A DNA stretch of 39,756 bases, from NCBI GenBank assembly GCA_029227175.1, contig JAQXZK010000135.1, positions 1-39,756 of the forward strand. The letters run 5' to 3'. This stretch comes from Bacteroidales bacterium (lineage in GTDB: Bacteria > Bacteroidota > Bacteroidia > Bacteroidales > Bacteroidaceae). Below are positions 29,801-36,711 of this stretch, one piece after another (positions within the stretch are counted from its first letter, which is position 1; every line of letters begins with the position of its first letter). A program made the translations under genes and the position numbers. A model generated the notes under the pieces. The model was not told the origin of the DNA, made no database searches, and saw only the letters and a program-made list of their open reading frames with translations.

Positions 29801-29824
29801 AATATCCGAGTAAAGCGTTTGTAA
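26807..29824 (+). CDS. Exported HEAT-repeat protein with two DUF1080 (3-keto-glycoside processing) domains
   Basis: A 1005-residue secreted protein with signal peptide KKTLYLAMFAAMFAVVAMA. Residues 30-590 are Ala/Lys-rich helical repeats of HEAT type (VPLLKHKNPEVVNAAAWTI, ALKSQDKAVKAAAYKALPE). Two DUF1080 jelly-roll domains follow: one from about residue 595 (MFNGKDLTGWKG) to about 800, and one from about 814 (GFKLLFDGTSLNEWQG) to the end. DUF1080 (3-keto-disaccharide hydrolase family) proteins have been shown in gut Bacteroidetes to act as lyases or hydratases on 3-keto-glycosides made by Gfo/Idh/MocA oxidoreductases. The adjacent upstream gene is such an oxidoreductase. The two domains differ clearly and may do successive steps. 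ATG codons at 26807 and 26816 are both possible starts. Confidence 0.88.
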   Translation: MKRMKKTLYLAMFAAMFAVVAMAQPTQRTADTKIVDALNQLPAGDVALYNRLMADIESTGSQGVEMLIAMLDRSDDSRVKVEYALDAFAAYAGSPAFDAGKRQALVQVVKKHLDAINAKLTGNAAQDAAANPWAVTNRELLVRMLRHLNQYPSKPADEVLPGDAEALAALKKATAAAKAGGHLALGNRCKALTDYVRTAGVTAAQKIVLKALKDANREYRMTAISCVNEYGSKQEIATLLKQAEKQVGKLGDDVKVDVLYWMGLQTDLADAQVAVPLLKHKNPEVVNAAAWTITRIGKADNMNDIAALLKDNATAKLAEKCLKSYPGKVTDAVIEACGENLTVEALNIMASRKDNANSNLVFNALKSQDKAVKAAAYKALPEVVRLQNLDALYAILENCETTYESDAQRAVLSAVADMDRAKQFETVMARRAAVAKDKQNKYWPIALIVADNQKLLALARDFAAQKNTDLQDKALSAYMKTITKDIPGAQRLLMLRNAMELSRTDAQRNAILAAVGKTNTFLGVIYAGKYMDNAATAQAAAQAVRVLTSGHSEINGPEIRALMEKAKKVISGADDIYQKTEIEQQLEKLAKEDNGYVSMFNGKDLTGWKGLLASPYDNPHKRATLKAKELAKLQQEADENMRANWSVQNGEIIFGGKGRSLASEKLYGNFEMYVDWKLYPGPEPDAGIYLRGTPQVQIWDIARTNVGAQVGSGGLYNNKKNRSTPLKVADNPVGEWNSFYIKMMDERVTVYLNGELVVDNVVLENYWNRSLPLMLKEQIELQAHGSVVAYRDLYIHELPQAEPYTLSAQEKKEGFKLLFDGTSLNEWQGDLINYMVEDGTISVKPRGQGFGNLYTKEEYKDFIFRFEFKLTPGANNGVGIRAEMGKDAAYYGMEIQILDHFNKIYQPGLHDYQYHGSVYGIIPTQDRNKLKPLGEWNVEEIYVKGTHVRVTLNGSVITEGDIKEATKDGTYDKKNHPGLFNEQGYIGFLGHGSELWLRNIRVKRL

Positions 29825-29846
29825 GGTACAGACAATAACAGTGTAA

Positions 29847-29885
29847 GGAGGAGCTGCAGGGGTCACTTGCGGCTTCTCTTTTTTT
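29847..29885 (+). terminator. Intrinsic terminator of the oxidoreductase/DUF1080 operon
   Basis: Arms AGGAGCTGCA (29849-29858) and TGCGGCTTCT (29868-29877) pair over 10 bp with two G-U pairs. The stem can be extended outward by a G-C and a G-U pair. A 9-nt loop and seven T (29879-29885) follow. It lies 22 bp after the stop. Confidence 0.8.
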
Positions 29886-29920
29886 GTGCGCCGTAATGAT
29901 AGTTGTCTGGTAACACACAC

Positions 29921-29953
29921 ACGTTTAAACACCGTTCGAATACTGTTTAAACG
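29921..29953. repeat. Three 11-bp palindromic units (TTYRAA array, locus B)
   Basis: TTTAAA, TTCGAA and TTTAAA start at 29924, 29935 and 29946, exactly 11 bp apart. The outer units form a 9-bp inverted repeat (CGTTTAAAC and GTTTAAACG). The architecture is the same as at 884-916. It begins 36 bp after the T tract of the preceding terminator. Confidence 0.7.
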
Positions 29954-30009
29954 CAAGTGCAAACAGTACGACATCCGGGTTTGTGCCTATTGAAATCAGG
30001 GAGAGACAA

Positions 30010-30158
30010 GTGGCTCGAGTACTTCATATGAAATTCTCGAGTACTTTCTTAGAGAGTACTGTAGTACTTCATATAAAGTACAACAATACTCCCTTATAGA
30101 ATACTCGAGTACCCGCTATGGGGTACTGCTGTCATCTCTAAGAGAGTACTGAGGTAAT
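30010..30158. repeat. Palindromic array, 22.5-bp period (three exact 45-bp superunits)
   Basis: AGTACT-like hexamers are paired as 14-bp motifs (hexamer-NN-hexamer) at 30032, 30055, 30077, 30100, 30122 and 30145, with a half-degenerate one at 30010. The spacers between motifs alternate strictly 8, 9, 8, 9, 8, 9 bp: TCATATGA, TTCTTAGAG, TCATATAA, CCCTTATAG, CGCTATGG, CTCTAAGAG. Most spacers are themselves near-palindromic. Superunits of 45 bp run 30024-30068, 30069-30113 and 30114-30158. The plus-strand frame beginning at 30018 stays open with a 15-residue periodicity (STSY..., STSY..., STRY...) but lacks a start codon. Confidence 0.85.
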
Positions 30159-30313
30159 CATGCGGTTTGTGTGCTCTTTATCACTTTCGAGCCCAGTCTT
30201 CAACGGCTGGGGAACTTATCTGCGGTCCATTGTTTGATTTGGGTTAAATAGTTAAAAAGCAGTAAAACCGGAAAAACTATCTATATATATAAGGTATAAA
30301 ACATCTTTTTTTC

Positions 30314-30321
30314 TACTTTTG
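30314..30321 (+). promoter_or_regulatory. -7 box of the topA promoter
   Basis: TACTTTTG matches TAnnTTTG exactly, 37 bp upstream of the topA start. No TTTG is seen at -33; the upstream stretch is very A/T-rich (TATATATATAAGG). Confidence 0.5.
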
Positions 30322-30358
30322 CCCGCAATTTTGGCGTTGGCTATAAAAAAGAATAATT

Positions 30359-32713
30359 ATGCAGAAAAATCTGGTCATTGTCGAGTCTCCAGCAAAGGCA
30401 AAGACAATAGAGAAGTTCCTGGGAAAAGATTATAAGGTTCTTTCAAGTTATGGTCACATTCGTGACTTGAAAAAGAAGGTATTCAGTATAGATGTAGAAA
30501 AGGGTTTTAAGCCTATATACGAGATTCCTGCCGACAAGAAAAAACTCGTGGCCGAATTGAAAGCCAAGGCCTCCGAAGCAGAGACCGTCTGGCTGGCTTC
30601 CGATGAGGACCGTGAGGGAGAGGCGATAGCCTGGCATTTGGCCGAGGTCCTGGATCTGAAACCGGAACACACCAAGCGTATCGTCTTTCATGAAATTACC
30701 AAACCTGCCATTTTAAAAGCCATTGAGCATCCGCGTGAGATAGATTACAATCTGGTTAATGCGCAGCAGGCGCGTCGTGTGCTGGATCGCATCGTTGGTT
30801 TTGAGGTCTCTCCTATATTGTGGCGCAAGGTGAAACCGGCTCTTTCTGCGGGACGTGTGCAGTCGGTTGCCGTTCGTCTCATCGTAGACCGCGAGCGCGA
30901 GGTGCTTTCGTTCAAGAGCGAGGCATCCTACCGGGTTACCGCAGTATTTCAGGTTCCTGACACGTCCGGAAGTACTGTAGAACTAAAGGCGGAATTGTCC
31001 CGTCGCCTCAAGACAGAGAAAGAAGCCATACAGTTCTTGGAGAAGTGTAAGGGCGCAACGTTCACCATCGGAGACGTGACAACTCGTCCGCAGAAGAGAT
31101 ACCCTGCTCCTCCTTTTACGACTTCTAACTTGCAGCAGGAAGCTGCTCGCAGGTTGGGCTTTTCTGTTTCTCAGACGATGATGGTAGCCCAGCATCTGTA
31201 CGAGTCGGGTAAGATAACCTATATGCGTACCGATTCTGTGAACCTCTCTCAGTTGGCCATTCATGGCAGCTGTAAGGCCATCAAGGAAACGATGGGCGAG
31301 TCATACGTGCACACGCGTCAGTTCTCCACTCACACCAAGGGTGCACAGGAGGCACATGAGGCCATCCGCCCTACCAATATGATGGACAGCCATATCGAGG
31401 GAACGCTTCAGGAACGTCGCCTGTACGATTTGATTTGGAAGCGTACCATCGCCTCACAAATGGCGGAAGCTGAAATTGAAAAGACAACCGTAGCAATCAA
31501 TATCTCAAATTCAGACGAACAGTTCCAGGCGTCCGGTGAGATGGTCAAGTTTGACGGTTTCTTACGCGTATATCGGGAAGGGTTGGATGATGAGTCAGAG
31601 AAAGAAGAAGAGAAAGGAATGCTCCCAAAACTCAACGTCGGCCAGGTGTTGACGTCAGACAGCATTTGCGCAACGGAACGCTTCACCCAGCATCCACCGC
31701 GCTATACGGAAGCCAGCTTGGTACATAAATTGGAAGAACTGGGCATTGGACGTCCTTCCACTTACGCTCCGACTATCTCGACCATACAGCTGCGTGGTTA
31801 TGTGCAGCGTGGTGACAAGCCTGGCGAAGAGCGAACGTATAGAATGCATATTTTGCAGCACGGAGAGATAAAGGACGTGTTAGGCAAGGAGAATGTGGGC
31901 ATGGAGAAATCCAAACTGCTCCCGACCGATATAGGAATGGTTGTAAATGATTTCCTCACCGAGTTCTTCCCGACCATCATGGACTACAATTTCACGGCGA
32001 ATGTGGAGAAGCAATTTGACGAGATTGCAGAGGGAGAGACCCAGTGGACTTCTATCATGGATGATTTTTACAAGGACTTCCATCCGCAGGTTGTCAACAC
32101 ACTGGCTACAAAGTCAGAACACAAGGCTGGTGAGCGCATCCTGGGCACAGACCCCGTGAGCGGTAAGCCTGTCAGTGTGAAGATAGGCCGTTTCGGCCCT
32201 GTGGCACAGATTGGTTCGGTCGAGGATGCCGAGAAGCCTCGTTTTGCCCAGCTTAAGAAGAATATGTCCATTGAGACAATTACCTTGGAGGAGGCTCTCG
32301 AACTCTTCAAGTTGCCGCGTACATTAGGTGAGTATGAGGGAAATACCGTTTCTGTTGGTGCCGGCCGTTTTGGTCCGTATGTCTATAATGCCGGCAGTTA
32401 TACATCCATTCCCAAGGGTGTTGACCCTCTGGCCATCAGTTTGGAAGAGGCGATTGAACTCATTCGGGAGAAGCGCGAGGCTGATGCCAAGAAACATATC
32501 AAGTCTTTCGAGGAAGAACCTGAAATGGAAATAATGATTGGCCGTTTTGGTCCATACATTGCCTACAAGGGAACAAATTATAAGATTCCCAAATCACTCG
32601 ATCCGCAGGCGCTTACTCTTGATGAGTGCAAGGAACTGATTGCCAAGCAAGGTAGTGAGAAGGCTGCCGAAGCAAAACCGAAGCGGACATACCGTCGTAA
32701 GGCGACGAAGTAA
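30359..32713 (+). CDS. topA: DNA topoisomerase I
   Basis: Type IA topoisomerase that relaxes negative supercoils. The Toprim domain starts at once (LVIVESPAKAKTIEKFLG), with SDEDREGEAIAWHL carrying the acidic metal site. The nucleophile is Tyr288 in ITYMRTDSVNLS, and EAHEAIRPT and GRPSTYAPTI follow. The C-terminal half (about residues 590-760) has repeated IGRFGP(Y/V) modules and no zinc-finger cysteines, unlike E. coli TopA; this is usual for Bacteroidetes. The basic tail reads KPKRTYRRKATK. Length is 784 residues. It is monocistronic, with its own promoter and a strong hairpin after the stop. Confidence 0.96.
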   Translation: MQKNLVIVESPAKAKTIEKFLGKDYKVLSSYGHIRDLKKKVFSIDVEKGFKPIYEIPADKKKLVAELKAKASEAETVWLASDEDREGEAIAWHLAEVLDLKPEHTKRIVFHEITKPAILKAIEHPREIDYNLVNAQQARRVLDRIVGFEVSPILWRKVKPALSAGRVQSVAVRLIVDREREVLSFKSEASYRVTAVFQVPDTSGSTVELKAELSRRLKTEKEAIQFLEKCKGATFTIGDVTTRPQKRYPAPPFTTSNLQQEAARRLGFSVSQTMMVAQHLYESGKITYMRTDSVNLSQLAIHGSCKAIKETMGESYVHTRQFSTHTKGAQEAHEAIRPTNMMDSHIEGTLQERRLYDLIWKRTIASQMAEAEIEKTTVAINISNSDEQFQASGEMVKFDGFLRVYREGLDDESEKEEEKGMLPKLNVGQVLTSDSICATERFTQHPPRYTEASLVHKLEELGIGRPSTYAPTISTIQLRGYVQRGDKPGEERTYRMHILQHGEIKDVLGKENVGMEKSKLLPTDIGMVVNDFLTEFFPTIMDYNFTANVEKQFDEIAEGETQWTSIMDDFYKDFHPQVVNTLATKSEHKAGERILGTDPVSGKPVSVKIGRFGPVAQIGSVEDAEKPRFAQLKKNMSIETITLEEALELFKLPRTLGEYEGNTVSVGAGRFGPYVYNAGSYTSIPKGVDPLAISLEEAIELIREKREADAKKHIKSFEEEPEMEIMIGRFGPYIAYKGTNYKIPKSLDPQALTLDECKELIAKQGSEKAAEAKPKRTYRRKATK

Positions 32714-32744
32714 TCCTTCGTTTACGAGGAACAAACATAAACAG

Positions 32745-32779
32745 GGAGGTTGCATCAACGGAAATGTGATGCAACCTCC
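32745..32779 (+). terminator. Long hairpin after topA
   Basis: Arms GGAGGTTGCATCA and TGATGCAACCTCC form a perfect 13-bp stem with a 9-nt loop, 32 bp after the topA stop. Only a short T-containing stretch follows, so termination may be partly dependent on other factors. Confidence 0.65.
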
Positions 32780-32821
32780 TTGCTTATTGTTGGGACTGTC
32801 TCACGCCCGATGTCATTTGAT

Positions 32822-32844
32822 CCAAATCAAAATGGCCGATTTGG
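32822..32844. other. Hairpin CCAAATC-N9-GATTTGG between topA and frdB
   Basis: A perfect 7-bp stem with a 9-nt loop. It resembles the hairpin next to rnc (19013-19037) in arms, loop length and the CCGATTTGGG context. Its right arm begins the 13-mer GATTTGGGTTAAA (32838-32850), which also occurs at 30236-30248. Confidence 0.5.
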
Positions 32845-32873
32845 GTTAAAACGTGCTTTCTTGCTGCTAAGGC

Positions 32874-32911
32874 AAAAAAATGTCCTGCAAACTTGTGCAG
32901 GACATTTTTTT
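32874..32911. terminator. Bidirectional intrinsic terminator between topA and frdCAB
   Basis: A7 plus TGTCCTGCA (32874-32889) pairs with TGCAGGACA plus T7 (32896-32911) around a 6-nt loop, a perfect 16-bp stem. T tracts lie on both sides, so it can stop transcription from either convergent unit. It ends 21 bp from the frdB stop. Confidence 0.9.
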
Positions 32912-32932
32912 GTATGAGTGAGACCTTGTTGA

Positions 32933-33688
32933 TTAGTCTTTCAGTTTTGCTTTGATGAAGTCGCGGTTCAAACGAGCGATATTGCTGATGCTTACGTTCT
33001 TTGGACATTCTGCTTCACAAGCACGTGTGTTGGTACAGTTACCGAAACCGAGTTCGTCCATCTTGGCAATCATAGCCTTGGCACGGCGAAGAGCTTCCGG
33101 CTTACCTTGAGGCAGGAGGTTCAGCTGGCTGACTTTAGCTGACACGAAGAGCATGGCAGAGCCGTTCTTACATGCAGCCACACAAGCACCACAACCGATA
33201 CAGCTTGCTGCATCCATAGCTTCGTCTGCGATTGGCTTCGGGATGAGCAGTGCGTTGGCATCTTGTGGCGCACCGGTGCGAACGCTGATGTAACCACCGG
33301 CCTGCATGATTTTGTCATAGGCTGTACGGTCAACCATTAAGTCCTTGATAACCGGGAATCCGGCAGAACGCCAAGGTTCAACGGTAATGATGTCACCATC
33401 CTTGAAGCGACGCATATAAATCTGACAAGTAGTTGCGCCTGTTGCTGGGCCATGAGGGTGACCATTGATGTAGAGTGAGCACATACCGCATATACCTTCG
33501 CGGCAGTCATGGTCAAATACTACCGGTTCCTTGCCTTCTGAAATGAGTTGCTCGTTGAGAATATCCAGCATTTCAAGAAAAGAAGTATCACCGGGAATGT
33601 CCTTCATCTGATAGGTTTCGAATGCGCCTTTAGCCTTTGGACCTGCTTGACGCCAGATTTTCAATGTGAAAGATATATTCTTATCCAT
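32933..33688 (-). CDS. frdB: Fumarate reductase/succinate dehydrogenase iron-sulfur subunit
   Basis: Carries electrons between the cytochrome b and flavoprotein subunits. The [2Fe-2S] ligands are in [16 protein letters not shown] plus a later Cys. The [4Fe-4S] and [3Fe-4S] clusters are ligated from [16 protein letters not shown] and [15 protein letters not shown]. Length (251 residues) is normal for the type found with a single cytochrome b subunit. It is last in frdCAB, 17 bp after frdA, with a strong terminator beyond the stop. In Bacteroidales the complex mainly reduces fumarate; the direction cannot be told from sequence. Confidence 0.95.
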   Translation of the reverse strand: MDKNISFTLKIWRQAGPKAKGAFETYQMKDIPGDTSFLEMLDILNEQLISEGKEPVVFDHDCREGICGMCSLYINGHPHGPATGATTCQIYMRRFKDGDIITVEPWRSAGFPVIKDLMVDRTAYDKIMQAGGYISVRTGAPQDANALLIPKPIADEAMDAASCIGCGACVAACKNGSAMLFVSAKVSQLNLLPQGKPEALRRAKAMIAKMDELGFGNCTNTRACEAECPKNVSISNIARLNRDFIKAKLKD

Positions 33689-33705
33689 AGTATCTTCAAC
33701 TAATG

Positions 33706-35652
33706 TTATGATTTATAATTACGTGTCTGAACCTTGATTGCTTCGTAAACGAGAGGCTCCTTGAGCAGTTCTGGAGCTTTCTCGTCGCTGCCTTGGTATT
33801 CCCAGCAACCAACGTAGAAGAAGTTCTCGTCGTCACGCTTGGCTTCGCCTTCTTCGGTCTGGTATTCTTCGCGGAAGTGACCACCACAACTTTCGTTACG
33901 GCTCAACGCGTCGTATGCTACGAGTTCGCCCATGGTGATAAAGTCTTCCAGTCGGATAGCCTTGTCCAATTCAACGTTCATGCCTTCCTTAGAACCCGGG
34001 ATAAAGAGGTTGGTTTCAAACTCCTTGCGGAGAGCCTTCATCTTGGCGAGACCGGTCTTCAGGCCTTCTGCTGTACGACCCATACCAACGTATTCCCACA
34101 TGATGTGGCCAAGTTCTTTGTGGATAGAGTCTACAGAGCGTTTACCCTTGATGTTCATCAGTCTGTCAATCTTGTCCTGAACAGCCTTTTCAGCTGCCGC
34201 AAATTCAGGAAGGTCGGTTGAGAAGCGTGGAACGGTAATCTGGTCTGCCAGGTAGTTCTGGATGGTGTATGGCAATACGAAGTAACCGTCAGCAAGTCCC
34301 TGCATCAATGCCGAAGCACCGAGGCGGTTTGCACCGTGGTCTGAGAAGTTACATTCACCGATAGCGAACAGACCCTTGATTGAGGTCATCAGTTCGTAGT
34401 CAACCCAGATACCACCCATTGTGTAGTGGATAGCCGGATAAATCATCATCGGGTTCTCGTATGGACTCACGTCTGTGATTTCTTCGTACATATCAAACAA
34501 GTTGCCGTAACGCTGGGCAACGACATCCTTGCCGAGGCGCTGGATTGCTTCAGAGAAGTCGAGGAAGACGGCCAAACCGGTATTGTTTACACCGTAGCCC
34601 TTGTCGCAACGCTCTGTAGCGGCACGTGATGCCACATCACGCGGAACGAGGTTTCCACATGCTGGGTAGCGGCGTTCCAAGTAGTAGTCGCGGTCTTCTT
34701 CCGGAATGTCCTTGCCTTGGAGTGTGCCTTCCTGCAGTTTCTTTGCGTCTTCCAGTTTCTTAGGTACCCAGATACGTCCGTCGTTACGCAGTGACTCGGA
34801 CATCAAGGTCAGTTTAGACTGCTTGTCTCCATGCACCGGAATACAGGTCGGGTGAATCTGCACATAGGATGGGTTGGCAAACCATGCACCCTTGCGGTAG
34901 CAAGCCATGGCAGCAGAGCAGTTACAAGCCATCGCATTTGTAGAGAGGAAGTAAGCGTTTCCATAACCACCGGTTGCAATGACTACTGCGTGTGCGGCAA
35001 AGCGTTCGAGCTTACCGGTTACGAGGTTCTTGGCAATGATACCACGAGCACGACCGTCAATCATGACGAGGTCTTCCATCTCGTAGCGTGTATAGAGTTT
35101 TACTGTGCCTTCTGCTACCTGGCGGCTCAGTGCAGAGTATGCGCCGAGCAGCAACTGCTGGCCGGTCTGGCCTTTTGCGTAGAAGGTACGGCTTACCTGT
35201 GCGCCACCGAATGAACGGTTGGCCAGTGTGCCGCCGTATTCGCGTGCAAAAGGAACGCCCTGTGCCACGCACTGGTCGATGATGTTGTTACTTACTTCTG
35301 CCAGACGATAAACGTTAGCTTCGCGAGCGCGGTAGTCACCACCTTTTACAGTATCGTAGAACAGGCGGTATACTGAGTCACCGTCGTTCTGGTAGTTCTT
35401 GGCTGCGTTGATACCACCCTGAGCAGCAATAGAGTGTGCGCGGCGTGGAGAGTCCTGGATGCAGAAGTTCAACACGCGGAATCCCATTTCTCCAAGAGAT
35501 GCAGCGGCACTCGCACCGGCCAGACCGGTACCGACAACGATAATGTCAAGACGTCGCTTGTTGGCCGGGTTAACCAATTTCTGGTGAGCCTTATAATTTG
35601 TCCACTTCTCAGCTACCGGTCCTTCCGGTATTCTTGAATTTATAGTAGCCAT
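33706..35652 (-). CDS. frdA: Fumarate reductase/succinate dehydrogenase flavoprotein subunit
   Basis: The catalytic subunit (648 residues). The FAD-binding Rossmann motif is [17 protein letters not shown] (residues 39-55). His73 in [16 protein letters not shown] is the expected covalent FAD attachment site. Other family segments include [22 protein letters not shown] and [25 protein letters not shown]. The C-terminal helical domain ends in the Arg/Glu-rich region with [19 protein letters not shown]. It lies in the cytoplasm on the inner membrane with FrdB and FrdC and is the middle gene of the operon. Confidence 0.96.
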   Translation of the reverse strand: MATINSRIPEGPVAEKWTNYKAHQKLVNPANKRRLDIIVVGTGLAGASAAASLGEMGFRVLNFCIQDSPRRAHSIAAQGGINAAKNYQNDGDSVYRLFYDTVKGGDYRAREANVYRLAEVSNNIIDQCVAQGVPFAREYGGTLANRSFGGAQVSRTFYAKGQTGQQLLLGAYSALSRQVAEGTVKLYTRYEMEDLVMIDGRARGIIAKNLVTGKLERFAAHAVVIATGGYGNAYFLSTNAMACNCSAAMACYRKGAWFANPSYVQIHPTCIPVHGDKQSKLTLMSESLRNDGRIWVPKKLEDAKKLQEGTLQGKDIPEEDRDYYLERRYPACGNLVPRDVASRAATERCDKGYGVNNTGLAVFLDFSEAIQRLGKDVVAQRYGNLFDMYEEITDVSPYENPMMIYPAIHYTMGGIWVDYELMTSIKGLFAIGECNFSDHGANRLGASALMQGLADGYFVLPYTIQNYLADQITVPRFSTDLPEFAAAEKAVQDKIDRLMNIKGKRSVDSIHKELGHIMWEYVGMGRTAEGLKTGLAKMKALRKEFETNLFIPGSKEGMNVELDKAIRLEDFITMGELVAYDALSRNESCGGHFREEYQTEEGEAKRDDENFFYVGCWEYQGSDEKAPELLKEPLVYEAIKVQTRNYKS

Positions 35653-35684
35653 ATCTGAATTTTATTTATAATTATCGGTTTGAA

Positions 35685-36554
35685 TTATTCCTGAGCAGCC
35701 TGCTTGCAACATTCCTGAGTAGTTTTTTTGCAGCCTTCGTGCTTTCCCTGGCAACCCTCGTGTTTAGCCTGGCAACCTTCGTGTTTAGCCTGGCAGCCTT
35801 CGTGTTTACCCTGGCAGGCGCGTTGAGCGTTCGGGCAGGTAGCTTCTACGGCAGCCTTCTCTGCGCAACAGGATGCTTCTGTGCATCCAAGCATGGACTT
35901 GGCGCAGAATACAATAATAACGAGGATGAAACCGGCGCAGATGATGGTTGAGAATACCTTTGAGATGCAGGTCATACGGTCAATCCATACCTTGTTGTTC
36001 CAGCCGAGTGTCTGCATGGCGCTCCAGAATCCGTGTGTGAGGTGGAACCAAATGGCGATAATCCAGAGGATGTAGAGAACGGCGAATACCGGGCAGCCGA
36101 ATGTTTCCTCGATATAGGAATAACCGTCGGTAGGAGCAAACTTACCTTCAAAGCCTGCCAGTTCTGCAAACATCATGTTGTACCAGAAATTGTACAGGTG
36201 GAGAACGATGCCCAAGATAACGATGATACCTAATACCAACATGTTCTGGGATGCCCATTCTACTGTTGCGCGACGTTCTGTCACTGCATAGCGTTCGCTA
36301 CCGCGAGCCTTGCGGTTCTGCATGGTAAGCCAGAATGCATACACAATATGAATGAGAAACAATGCAGCCAAACCGGCAGTAGCAACAAGTGCATACCAGT
36401 TTGATCCTAAAAACTCACAAACCATGTTGTAGCCTTCTTTAGAGAAGAGAGCGACAAGGTTCATGGCCAAGTGAAATGACAGAAAGAGAATCAGCGCAAC
36501 ACCGGTGACGCTCATCACAACCTTTCGTCCTACAGATGAATTAGTTAACCACAT
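35685..36554 (-). CDS. frdC: Fumarate reductase cytochrome b subunit with Cys/His-rich repeat tail
   Basis: Five-helix diheme membrane anchor that exchanges electrons with menaquinone. Helices lie at about residues 12-37, 54-78, 103-125, 155-175 and 198-217. His28, His69, His119 and His171/His174 are the likely heme-ligand candidates. After the last helix there is an unusual 70-residue tail with 11 Cys and 4 His. It includes four tandem heptads of the form CQ(A/G)KHEG at residues 247-274, then CKKTTQECCKQ. The core alone would be about 220-225 residues, the usual family size as I know it. With five helices the tail should face the periplasm. It is first in frdCAB with a clear promoter. Confidence 0.93.
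   Translation of the reverse strand: MWLTNSSVGRKVVMSVTGVALILFLSFHLAMNLVALFSKEGYNMVCEFLGSNWYALVATAGLAALFLIHIVYAFWLTMQNRKARGSERYAVTERRATVEWASQNMLVLGIIVILGIVLHLYNFWYNMMFAELAGFEGKFAPTDGYSYIEETFGCPVFAVLYILWIIAIWFHLTHGFWSAMQTLGWNNKVWIDRMTCISKVFSTIICAGFILVIIVFCAKSMLGCTEASCCAEKAAVEATCPNAQRACQGKHEGCQAKHEGCQAKHEGCQGKHEGCKKTTQECCKQAAQE
35733..35816 (-). repeat. Four 21-bp in-frame repeats in the frdC tail
   Basis: Four tandem 21-bp units encode the heptads CQGKHEG, CQAKHEG, CQAKHEG and CQGKHEG. The units are nearly identical in DNA, so the copy number could change by slippage or recombination without breaking the frame. Confidence 0.85.
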
Positions 36555-36627
36555 AAAACGAATAAAATTAAACTATTTGATTATTGAATTTGTTTCTTAA
36601 AAAGAGTTACTTAGGTGTATGATTCTG

Positions 36628-36659
36628 CAAATATAAACCAATTCGCCTAAAAAGACAAG
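36628..36659 (-). promoter_or_regulatory. Promoter of frdCAB (-33 / -7)
   Basis: On the minus strand CTTG (36656-36659) is followed after 20 bp by TATATTTG (36628-36635), a perfect TAnnTTTG. The 5' leader would be about 65-70 nt and is A/T-rich. Confidence 0.7.
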
Positions 36660-36671
36660 ACATTCCGCAAA

Positions 36672-36683
36672 AAGCTATGGCTT
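36672..36683 (-). terminator. Weak hairpin after the CPBP gene
   Basis: On the minus strand AAGC-CATA-GCTT is followed by a short T run, 28 bp beyond the CPBP stop and just before the frdC promoter. The 4-bp stem is short, so this is tentative. Confidence 0.3.
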
Positions 36684-36711
36684 GAAAATGGGCAAAAGTC
36701 CACATTTACGG

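Larger units (their letters stand above)
29825..30358. other. 534-bp intergenic region with repeat arrays upstream of topA
   Basis: In order: an intrinsic terminator (29847-29885), three TTYRAA palindromes with 11-bp spacing (29921-29953), a palindromic array with 22.5-bp period (30010-30158), a hairpin with 7-bp arms CCCAGTC/GGCTGGG (30192-30211), a 13-bp sequence GATTTGGGTTAAA (30236-30248) that recurs beyond topA, and a -7 box at 30314-30321. One plus-strand frame is open from 29994 to the TGA at 30150-30152 but has no start codon. I see no gene. Confidence 0.7.

Noticed and set aside
28793..29974. 393-residue minus-strand ORF opposite the DUF1080 gene
   Set aside because: It overlaps a gene with clear domain content on the plus strand, has no recognisable motifs, and is a shadow frame.
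29994..30152. Protein-coding gene over the AGTACT array
   Set aside because: The frame is open with 15-residue repeats, but there is no ATG, GTG or TTG start after the stop at 29991-29993, and the dyad symmetry better explains the pattern.
32933..36554. Separate succinate dehydrogenase and fumarate reductase complexes
   Set aside because: Only one three-gene set with a single diheme-type cytochrome b is present; direction cannot be decided from sequence.
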